Both the position numbers and the translations under genes were made by a program. DNA of 64,000 nt, taken from NCBI GenBank assembly GCA_949358305.1, contig OX442321.1:6101605-6165604 (forward strand), written 5' to 3'. Source of the stretch: Strigamia acuminata. Its lineage: Eukaryota > Arthropoda > Chilopoda > Geophilomorpha > Linotaeniidae. The notes below the pieces were generated by a model. It was not told where the DNA came from, ran no database searches, and saw only the letters and a list, made by a program, of their open reading frames with translations. Below, one piece after another: positions 54,805 through 64,000 of this stretch. Within the stretch, counting starts at the first letter, position 1; the number at the start of each line of letters is the position of its first letter.

Positions 54805-55288
54805 TCTGTGTAAAATCATTCCCCTAGACAAACATTTGGCCACAGAGTAGAAGTCCTGTACGACATCTCTACGACGATTGCTTGATAAGTCTCCCCGATT
54901 TATTAAGTAAAAACCCGGATCGCCGCAAACGTTGGGTGAACGCGCAAACAGGTACCAAACCGCAGACAATGTCGTCGAACCGTTGATAATGAAATGAACA
55001 CACAATTGAGACGTAATGCAATTCAAAATGTCTAGGCTGAGGAGGAAGTCACAGTCGTGGCATAAAATGTATTGACGAATTAAGACCGTCGAATACGCCG
55101 TTTTTCCAGCAATTTGTACGCAAATAATGGGCAAATAATAAATGTAGCGGTTAGATAGCCAACCATGAGAATTCGGGCTGCACAATGACTGTATGCGTTG
55201 AGACGCAACATAAATCGCACTTGGAAATCTCTCAGTTAAGACTGGAGATGTTGACTTGTCGAAGGCGAAAATTATTCTCCCTGTTCTA
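54805..55288 (-). pseudogene. Unidentified membrane-protein-like open frame
   Basis: About 160 codons open on the minus strand from 55288 to a possible donor (CACAGA/GTAAAG) at 54805. A possible acceptor (AACTTAG) sits at its start, so this may be an exon. It has hydrophobic stretches (YIYYLPIICVQIAG, SQLCVHFIINGSTTLSAVWY) and several cysteines. I do not recognise the family. A chemoreceptor or another multi-pass protein is possible. No neighbouring exons were found. Confidence 0.3.
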
Positions 55289-56104
55289 AGTTATTTGATA
55301 GAACAAGTCACCTCTGATCACATGTCAAAGGCCAAGTCAATTCCAAATGGGGACTGGGCAGAAAACAGGCGATCAGGGGTGAAATATGTAAATTTAGAGC
55401 GCGATTATATCAACTTGTAGCAGAATTCTCATGAATTGTCTGGATGGGGTGATTAAAACCAGGCCAGATTAAAGATAAATGACAAAAATAAAGGAAATAA
55501 TATAAAATAAAATAATAAATTTAGATTTAAGGAAAATAAAATAATTTAAAGAAACTAAAACAATTTCCTAACAAAATTGGGAAAAATTAGGGGAAAGGTG
55601 CAAAATGCGCTTAAAATTCTGAAAATTTTTACTGTCTTAAAGTCAGGACCGTGACAGGGTTTAGTCGCTTTTTTCCTGGCAATGTGCAACCGAATGTATC
55701 CAAAAGAAACTCAAATAAATTGATCTTTTGCTTTTATTTCTTGTAAATTATTGTTGACATACATCCTGCATTTAATAAAAAAAAAAATAAAGAAATAAAG
55801 AATTTAATTTATACCAATAACATGAATTAACACAATAAACTTTTAGCAAGACGAAGATAATGACCTGTTCCCATGGTGAGGTGAGACTAAACATTTATGA
55901 TTCTATTGATTCTTTTGTCTAGTAATTTCCGTTGTCAACCATTCTATTCAGCTAAATTGCTACAGTTCTATTCCGGTCACGGCCAGTAAGACATCATTTT
56001 AGTAGCAAAATAACTAAAATTCATTACTGTTATTTCAATTTTGTCACAAACCATTGTATTTCCACATTGCGACTACAGAAAAATCTAATGTTAAGCACCC
56101 CGAA
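55289..56104. promoter_or_regulatory. Intergenic and 5' flank of IR C3
   Basis: No gene to about 55.95 kb. From there the conserved C-type flank is visible (GTAGCAAAATAACTAAAATTC, TTATTTCAATTTTGTCACAA), as upstream of C1 and C2. Confidence 0.5.
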
Positions 56105-58798
56105 ATGGATTTTATTGTAATTGTAATTACATCACTCCAACTATGTAAGTTAAAACAATTACCGAAAAAAAAAAATCTGAATTTAATTTAATTGTATTAC
56201 AGTATGTTGTGTTGGAAATAAGATTCGATATTTTCAACTCAACACAGTTGAATGTTCTAGTGTGACTTTAATTTCAAATAAAGGTACTGTAGATAAATCG
56301 GAGATCTTTATAATTCATATTTTAAAAACGTTTAATGATTAATTTGCAGATGTTTTATGGGAAAGCATTTCCGAGGTAAGATTATCAATTAAAAAGTAAT
56401 ATTAGAGATAAGCAGTTTTATCATGTCAATTTTTGTAGAATTTCTCTCTCTCTACATTGATTTTGTTTTGCAAACAGAAATTTTATTATTTACAACATAA
56501 ATAAATGAGAATAATCTATACAAGTATTTATATATTGCAGACTGAATTTCAACATTTAGGGTACAAATGGATGAGAATTGATGATGTAAATGTTCAAACA
56601 AACAATCCTCTTCTAGAATTAAGTTCCGACAACCAGTCTGTAAGTTTACTAAAAATAATTAATTTCCCAAGTGTTTACTCACAATATTCAAACGGTTGAA
56701 ATAACAGGTTACACGCATTCGAGAAATTCAAAGCAAAATTGAGTATTTGAAAATGCCCATAAGAGTATCAGTTGTTCATGTATGTATTGAATTTAAAAAA
56801 AAAGAATGTGTGCTTAAGTAAAACTTCAAGTCACACGAGATATCAAACGAGATGTGTCACAAAAAACGTTGCGACGACTTATGGAAATAGCAGGCTGCAA
56901 CGACATGATCATATTTGGTAGTCTTTTGCGCACTGCAGTATTTTTTTAAAAAATATAACACCACAGTATCCATCAAAATACCGCAAAACGGTATACCACA
57001 ATACCGCTATTACCAAAAATACCGCAATAACCGCATTCATTGCGGTATTTGATACATACCGTACCGCAGTCACACAAAAAATTTACTGCACAAGCCTAAT
57101 GTTTGGTGCCAGTTTCCCATAAACGGCAGTGCTTATCGTGACATCTCGTGTAACATCTCATTCGGATTCACTCACGTGCCTAAAGAAGTTTAACTTCAAA
57201 AATGAAACTTATAGTTTTTAATTTTATTTTTAAAGCTTCCGCCTACCAGTATATTACTTCAAAAAAATAAATCATTGACAGTCGGAGGTCACTTTGGTGA
57301 ATTGTTAAACATTTTTAGCACAAAACTTAATGCAAGGTAAAAAAAGAAGTTATTTCCAATATCTATTCATAAGCTGGCATAATTATATATATTTTTTTAA
57401 GACTTAAAACTGGACTGCTTTTTTACCCCTCATTTATTTCACTTGTTTCATTTCTTGATTAAATTAAATTTAATGTCCTAATATTTATTAGCTTGGAAAT
57501 AATTCGATGCAAAGATGGTCAATTTGGAGCATTTTTCAACGGAAGCTGGACAGGATCAATGAGTGAACTTATAGCAGGGGTATGTATTTCATATCAATCT
57601 AGCTTCAATGTAAATAAAGCTAAATGTTGTGACAATTTAATAATTTCTAATTAGACTGCTGATATTTCGGTTTTAATTCTGACCAGACATAGAAGTGACT
57701 ACATAAAGTTCTCATCACAACTTTTTTCATTCCAAACCGATCTTATATACAGAAAATTAGATCAACTCAAACAAAATTATAGTTTCTTCTTAAAACCGTG
57801 TAATATGGAAACGTGGCTGTGTATACTTGCAATCAGCTTGACAGTTATTCTAGTCAATGTTTTCGCAAATCATGTTTCAACCAAAAGAAATTTTGCGCAT
57901 TGTTTTCGGAATTTCATCAACGACCTGCTGCTTTGTTGGCCAATTGTCTTGCAAGGTTTAAATTGCTTTTCTGAGTAATCAAATTTTTCTGTGTAATCTT
58001 TTGTTTACATTTTATTTAGGCAACTTCAACAGTTACTCGTTGAAGTCTATGAAACTTATATTTCTAATCTATGCCGTTTTTTCAATGTTGCTATGGATGA
58101 GTTACACTTCTGTTTTAACTTCTCTTCTTGCAACAATCCATAGGAAAATTCCTTTTACTTCACTCGAAGATATGCTTGACAACACAGATTATTTGCCTGA
58201 AATCTTCCACGGTAATAGCGCTGAAGAAATTTTTCAGGTATCATGATGCAACATTCATTTTTTAAAACGTTTGTTAAACTGTTATTTCCTAATAGAAGCC
58301 CCCATACGCGAATATAAGTGTTTTAGCAGCTGAAAGTGTAATTGATGCAATTGAATCAGTTTATAAAGGAAGATTTGCATTTCTATGTTCATTCCAAACC
58401 ATTACAAACATTATTGGTAGAAATTGCAGTCTTACTATTGCACCGCGTTACGTCATAAGAGAACCTATGTCATTAGTTTATTCAAAACAATTTGCTTATG
58501 TGGATTATTTCAATTGCAAGTAAACCATTTTTTGCATATGGACCTAAAACTAAAATTAGTTGTAGGAAGTCCTTAACTTATGGTTTTTGTACACAGAATT
58601 TTATTACTAAAGCAGTATGGAATCTTGTCAGTTTTATATAAACGGTTTCATCCTGACGCAGCACGCTGTTTGGAAAATCGATTCAATCCTATTTCGTTTG
58701 GCCAAATAATTGGACCACTCATATTAATTCTAGTTGGAATTTTGATCTCTTTAGTTTTTGGACTAATCGAACTTCTTGTTTCAAAGTGTGTCGTATAA
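56105..58798 (+). CDS. Ionotropic receptor C3 (subfamily C)
   Basis: Eleven exons: 56105-56144, 56203-56283, 56350-56375, 56541-56639, 56708-56779, 57236-57336, 57492-57579, 57655-57955, 58020-58237, 58296-58519, 58597-58798; 483 aa, open. This copy has the full exon 4 and the intron after it that C1 has lost, so it is the best reference for the subfamily. S1: LTRHRSDYIKFSSQ with the ligand arginine. M1: WLCILAISLTVILVNVFANH. The inner helix ends WMSYTSVLTSLLAT. S2: PFTSLEDMLDNTDYLP. M4 follows NPISFGQIIGP. Intron 5 is enlarged by a foldback-like insertion. Confidence 0.91.
56815..57200. mobile_element. Possible MITE in intron 5 of C3
   Basis: About 385 bp missing from the same intron of C1 and C2. 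The ends AAAACTTCAAG and AAAGAAGTTTAA, and the subterminal CACGAGAT / ATCTCGTG, are inverted. The middle carries several ATACCGC / GCGGTAT motifs. No coding capacity. The superfamily is not determined. Confidence 0.55.
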
Positions 58799-59107
58799 AG
58801 TATTTGTTAGATGTAATGTTTCACTTCTGATCGTAAAAGTATTGTTTAGTTAGGTCAGGTATTATTTTACTTTTGATTAATGTAACTTTCACCTAAGGTG
58901 TCAACAGTCAACACTTTATTGTAGCTGGGAATAATTTATTCTGTAAATATTCTTAGATGTATTGTCCTACTAAAGTATTTGTTAGATGTATTTTTTCACC
59001 TCTGATCATAAAACAATTGTTAGGTTAGGTGAGGTAACTTATTATTGTACCTTTGATTAATGTAAAGTGAGGTGTGATGCTACTGTTGCTATTGTATCTA
59101 TAAGTGT

Positions 59108-59691
59108 TGTGACTGCTATGGTCTTCGCCTGGGCAATTAGGGGACTAATTACTCAGGTGTGGGACGCATACTCACGTAAATAACTAAGATTCCCACAATA
59201 TTGGTTGGTTGGCCTTTATTGCGTTGTCTAGGGGTATGGGGAATCCCGTTACCCGTTGCAGGGGTGCCACGAAGGCACGCCGCACCGGCAACCGACCCGT
59301 CACACACTGGGCGTGAGCCCAATGGGTGACGTGGTCGGTTCAACATTACATTCATGTCGTACTTACCTACGACCCGCAGTGGCCACTCATGGAGGCTGCA
59401 TCGTGGGGTAACCCAGATACTGAGCGTCGCTGTGGTGAATGGGAAGGAGTGCAGAGTCCTCTCAGCCGGGACACGTCTTGTCCCTGGGTTCACTACAACA
59501 ACTGGAACTCTGTCAACACACAACCGTCCTGGTCGGTGTCCGCACTCTCTCTCTCTCCAACTCCTCCCCACACCACTCAGCTCCCTCCTTCCCCCGGGCT
59601 AGATCACCTCGCCCAATCAGGGGGTGATCTTGGGGCCGTATAGTGGTGTGTGGCAGTGACGTAGGTCACCCCAGGTGGCCTGACGGTCACA
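59108..59691 (-). mobile_element. Solo LTR of the TGTGAC family, reversed
   Basis: On the minus strand TGTGACCGTCAGGCCACCTG to GCAGTCACA, 584 bp. It aligns over its length with 45715-46435 but lacks the nested hAT MITE. No clear 4-bp target duplication (GTGT and TCGT at the borders). Confidence 0.85.
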
Positions 59692-60833
59692 TCGTCGATC
59701 CATGGTAATCACAGATTTACCGTATTATTACCAGAACCGGAAATGATGTTATCCGAAGATTATGCAAATTTATTAATGACGTCATAATAGTATCGCAGAA
59801 ATCGAAAAACTACTGTAGTAACCGTATGCTAGTTTATATAAATAAAATACAATAATACAATACAATAAAATACAAACTATTATTTATTCATTCGATTACA
59901 TACAAAACAATATTTCTTGTGACCTTGGGTTCTACAAATCTAAAATTTTAAAATTTAAAAAAACAACAGAATCCACTCTGTTGTGCACATACCACTATAT
60001 TTTGTGTCACCTGTCTCATTACATAGTAAAATCCCGACTAAGGGTCTCCCACCGCCAGGGGGAGTTGTATGTAGGGGCACTGACCAATCACGTGACCTCT
60101 GGTCACTTCTCATGTGTGAACCTTGCGTGCGTGGTCGGTGTCAGTGTGATAACATGAATAAACTGACTTCATCTTTATTAATCCATGCCATCGTCTACCC
60201 CAATTAATCTACATATTTAACGTGGTATCTCCTCCTTTATCCCAAATTATAATGGACTTGACAGACCACAAAAAAGTCATTTCAAAATACGGTAACTTGC
60301 AAGTGACAATTTTATAAACCACGCTAAACTCTCATCAAACCCCGTTAATAGCTAGACGAAACTAGATGAAAGTCTCGTAAATTTAACACGAAGAACCGTC
60401 GTCAAGGCTATAACTACATACCCAAGACTATAAACAAGACTATAAACAAAAATTGAATTAACTTTTACGATTACATTTATCTTTTTTAATGTTTTATGTT
60501 AAATCAATGTTTTCTTCTCAGGTTATTATACCTAACTGCTCACAGCTTGTTCTTAAACTGGCCGAGTTCATCTCGATCCAGTCAAAGGACAACTTCACGA
60601 TCAAATTCAAGTAATCCCCTACAACAAGAGAACATTGACTTCTATTGGCTCGTGATGCATCTTTTAATAATCCTAATTTGTAAGTTCAACCATTCATTTG
60701 AATCTAACATGTCGTGATTCGACTACGGAAATAGTAGTCTGGATTTGAAATCAAACAAAGCTTGCTTCGTGTTAATTATCGCCAATACGTTCGATCAAAT
60801 TTCTAGCTTGGATTGTAAGCAAGGACTCCCATA
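59692..60833. other. Intergenic upstream of IR B5
   Basis: No supported gene. A stretch near 60.52-60.61 kb (VIIPNCSQLVLKLAEFISIQ after a good acceptor) is open but has no recognised domain. An A-type receptor, expected here from the C-A-B order, is missing. Confidence 0.45.
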
Positions 60834-63800
60834 ATGAATTTTCTTGTACTTGGAATCACATCGCTCCAAATATGTAAGTTAAAACAATTAAATATTTAAA
60901 AAAAATTGAAATAATTATTAAAAAATCTGAACTTTATGGATATTTCTAGTATGTTGCTCCAGTTACAACATTCGATATTTTCAACTCAACACAACTGAAT
61001 GTTCTAGTGTGACTTTAATTTCAAATAAGGGTAAATAAATGAGCAGTCTTTAAAATTCTAATTTTAAAAACGTTTTAATCTTTGCTTGCAGACAGTTTTT
61101 CTAAAACAATTTCCGAGGTAGGATATTAATCCAGTGACGTGGTTTTATCCTACTGTATTTTTCTCTATCTGTCTCTACTACATATTGGTTTTGTTTAACA
61201 GACATAATTATATTATTTAGAATATTGATAAATAAGAATAATCTAAGTATTATATATTGCAGACTGAATTTCAATATTTAGGACACGATTGGCTGAGAAT
61301 TGATGATGCTAACGTTCGGGAAAAATATTCTCTTTTCCAATTAAGTTGTGACAAGCAGTCTGCTGAGTATGTGTAATAATTATTTTTGATGTAGAACTAC
61401 TTATACGTCGTCCTTCGCAATAAGCCACAGATTAGGGGAATACACAGATGCGATAACTCGCCGAAATGACGGTGATTGGACAGCAGAAGAACACCAAGCG
61501 GGTGAGTTGTAAAACAAAGAAACACGTTCACAATAAATTTTTATTGGCTGACGGAGGTTGGTATGTTGCGGCCAACTGATCTAAACTTAAACCAATTAAA
61601 CCAATTAAACCAATTAAAATTCTTTAAAAAATCTTAATTTCATAATCGAAAATGGTTCATTCTTTTAGTTCATGCATTTACAACTCTTGTTTCAATAAAA
61701 AATGTTTTGATCACTTGCAAAGAGTTTTTTTTTAGCAATTTTTTGATTATTTATTGACCGACAGTAAACGTGGTTAGATGCCGTCGCAAACCACAATTAT
61801 CACGGCCAATCAAAAATCATAAAATCGCTATAAAAAACTATTTTCAAGTAAACAAAACATTTTTTTAATTGAGACAAGAGTTGTAATTGCATGAACTAAA
61901 AGAATAAATCATTTTCGATTTTGGAAATTAAGATTTTTTAAAGAATTTTACTTGGACGGAGTTTGGATCTGTTGGCCGCAATAAACCAACATCAATCGGC
62001 TAATAAAAATTCGTCGTGAACATGTTCCTACGTTTCACAACTAGCCCGCTTGGCGCACTGTTTTTTTTCATTCACGGTGAAATCGTTTATTCTCACCGGA
62101 GTTGTCGCATCTGTGTATTCCCCTAATCTGTGCATTACGTTAGGTTCCCACTTGACTGAAACAAGGCAGAAAGACCAGTTTTCTACCCAGTTTATTTTCT
62201 GCTATGATATCACTTCCTTTTATTTGAGCAGAAAATAGGGGACAGGAAAAATAGACTCTATTCCTATTTTTTCTGCTGCAGAAAAACCCACGTTTTTATA
62301 CAGATGGGAACCAACAGCAGAAAAAATAAATTTTCTGCTCTGTAGCAATCCAACATGGATTACAGTTAGCTTGACATAGAGAACGGGAATGACAAACAAA
62401 CAACAAAAAACAATACGCTGTCTATTGATGGACAATACAATGCAATAAAACAACAACAAATCCACAATCACAACTAATACAAACTGATTTAAATAAACAA
62501 ACAAAATATTCCTTCATCTCACTCCAGATGCAAATCTACATTGCAGCACAGTAGGGACTGTGCCCCCTTTGCAATTTTATTTATAATTTGTTTATTTATA
62601 GAATGAAATGAATAAATTAGAATCTTTTCAGTGCCAAGCTAAGCCAACATTTGCAAAACCGCATTCGGATAACAGCATTTCATGTAATTGTAAATTCAAG
62701 TAAATTTTTCATCCAATAAATTAATTTTAAATTAATATTAACAGTATCCACCATTTATGACATTAAACAAATCACTAACAATGGGAGGATATTTTGGCCA
62801 AGTGTTCGACGTTTTTATCACAAAATTTAATGTAAGGTAAAATATCAATGAATCAAAGGTCTTAATAAATTTGAGAAAAAAATGTCAAAATCCATAGTAA
62901 AAAATCAATGTCCTTCATTTAATAGCTTTGAATTAATTAAATGTAAAGATGGTCAATTTGGAGCAATAAAGAATGGAACCTGGACAGGAATGATGGGCGA
63001 TCTAACAAAAGGGGTAGGAATTTCATATTAATCTAACACAATCAAATTTAAACTTTCCGTTTAATGTTATAATATCTAATGTTTGCTACTAGAAAGCGGA
63101 TATTGCGCCTGACTTAATTTTGACCAAAGAAAGAGTTGGCCATGTAAAGTTTTCATCACAATTGTTTCCATCCCAAACAAACCTAATGTTCAGAAAATTA
63201 AATACACGCAACTGGAATTACACCTTCTATTTGCAGACGTGTAGTGTTGAAATGTGGCTGTGTATATTTGCAATCAGTATGACCGTTATTCTAGTCAAAG
63301 TTTTAGCAGAAATTATTTCAACAAGAAAAAATCTAATGAGTTGTTTTCCGAATTTCATCAACGAGTTTCAGCTTTGGTGGCCAATTGTGTTAGTAGGTAT
63401 AATTCGTGCAATTAACTTAGGATAATGTAAATAAATTGAAATGTTTCACTTTAATTTCATGTAGCCAATATAAATAGTTTCTTACTGAAGTCCATGAAAC
63501 CTTTTCTTTTTATCTACATCCTTTTCTCAATGTTGATATGGATAAGTTATAATGCTGAGTTAACTTCTTTCCTGGCAACAACAGACGAAAAAATTCCTTT
63601 TACTTCGCTTGAAGATATGCTTGACAACACAGATTATTTGCCTCTCATTTTGAAGGGTACCAATAACGAAGAAATTTTTACGGTATAAGTATTATGATGC
63701 ACCATTCGTAGTTTTCAAAGCTTGTAGAACACTATATTTTAATAGAAGTCACCCTACGAAAATAAGAATGTGATAAGGATTGAAACAATAACAGACGGGC

Positions 63801-63969
63801 TAGAAGAAGTTTATAGCAGAAAGGTTTCAATGATAGAATCACTCCTAACTCTTCAACATCATATTGGTAGCAATTGCAGTTTTGCTATTGCACCACGTTA
63901 TGTCAACAGAAAATCTGTATCATTGGTATATTCAAACCAGTTTTCTCATGTGGAATATTTCAATTCCAA
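60834..63969 (+). CDS. Ionotropic receptor B5, last exon beyond window
   Basis: Ten exons seen: 60834-60873, 60950-61030, 61092-61117, 61263-61366, 62632-62683, 62745-62836, 62926-63013, 63093-63396, 63465-63682, 63746-63969. About 409 aa are read and open; the M4 exon lies past the right edge. S1: LTKERVGHVKFSSQ with the ligand arginine. M1: WLCIFAISMTVILVKV. The inner helix ends WISYNAELTSFLATTDEK. S2: PFTSLEDMLDNTDYLP. Exons 8-10 are very close to B1, B3 and B4. Intron 4 is 1.27 kb because of a large foldback element and a second small insertion. Confidence 0.88.
61426..62132. mobile_element. Foldback element, about 0.7 kb, in intron 4 of B5
   Basis: Ends CACAGATTAGGGGAATACAC and GTGTATTCCCCTAATCTGTG. 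The inverted homology continues inward over most of the element (CCAAGCGGG / CCCGCTTGG; AACTCTTGTTTCAATAAAA / ATTGAGACAAGAGTT), so each arm is about 300 bp with mismatches. B1 and B4 lack it. No transposase. Confidence 0.85.
62139..62315. mobile_element. Possible small MITE next to the foldback element
   Basis: GTTAGGTTCCCA at one end and TGGGAACCAAC at the other, with CAGAAAAT-rich interior; not in the same intron of B1 or B4. The inverted ends are short and imperfect. Confidence 0.45.
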
Positions 63970-64000
63970 GTAATTAATATTTTGTACACAGACCTAAAAC

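Noticed and set aside
59149-59643. Frames of 60-140 codons on both strands
   Set aside because: All inside the reversed solo LTR; low-complexity translations.
1-64000. CRISPR arrays, rRNA or tRNA genes
   Set aside because: No regularly spaced direct repeats, rRNA cores or tRNA cloverleaf with A/B boxes were noticed; the only tRNA-related sequence is the retroelement primer site.

Overview
The window looks like insect genomic DNA, most likely from a beetle. It is AT-rich, its genes are split by short GT-AG introns, and it carries divergent ionotropic receptors (IRs), insect-type gustatory receptors (Grs), insect retroelements and many small DNA transposons. The species cannot be named from sequence alone. 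All exon models are my own splice-site readings. They were checked by phase and by alignment between paralogues inside the window.

Layout: ARL6, the BBS small GTPase, lies at 0.33-0.97 kb (+), followed by a four-exon Gr at 1.25-2.64 kb (-). From 3.5 kb to the right edge runs a tandem array of IR genes, all on the plus strand. They fall into three subfamilies, here called C, A and B. Eight copies have complete open models: C1, A1, B1, A3, B3, C2, A4 and B4. C3 is also complete, and B5 is open but runs off the right edge. In addition there is a fused A2/B2 fragment, a C4 tail fragment and two decayed 5' relics. The order C1-A1-B1 / A2-B2 / A3-B3 / C2 / C4-A4-B4 / C3-B5 suggests repeated duplication of a C-A-B trio. 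Each intact gene has 11 coding exons (10 in C1) with the same phases, and encodes 460-485 aa: signal peptide, short N-terminal region, split ligand-binding lobes with the conserved S1 arginine, three pore-domain helices and a C-terminal M4.

Two non-receptor features break the array: a GC-rich intronless N4BP2-type gene (CUE-like, DUF1771, Smr) at 39.5-41.1 kb (-), and a second Gr at 51.35-52.72 kb (-) with the same exon plan as the first. Relics of Gr 3' ends lie near 35.7, 41.4 and 42.2 kb, so Gr and IR genes appear to have been duplicated together.

Mobile DNA shapes the array. There is an apparently young gypsy-type LTR element with identical 110-bp LTRs and one open 1486-aa Gag-Pol frame, a 5'-truncated BEL/Pao element, several solo LTRs with visible target duplications, and an ORF1-only LINE copy. 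TA-flanked MITEs, one hAT MITE nested in a solo LTR, and a 0.7-kb foldback element are also present. Because the paralogues supply the empty sites, many insertions can be resolved to the base. Some have altered receptor genes: a chimera at 17-18 kb, an exon end in B3 that may now use a donor inside LTR sequence, and exon 2 of a relic split by a LINE. The most unusual unexplained structure is a chain of perfect hairpins with a conserved loop at 54.4-54.65 kb. A comparable hairpin chain lies in the insert at 17.5-17.7 kb.
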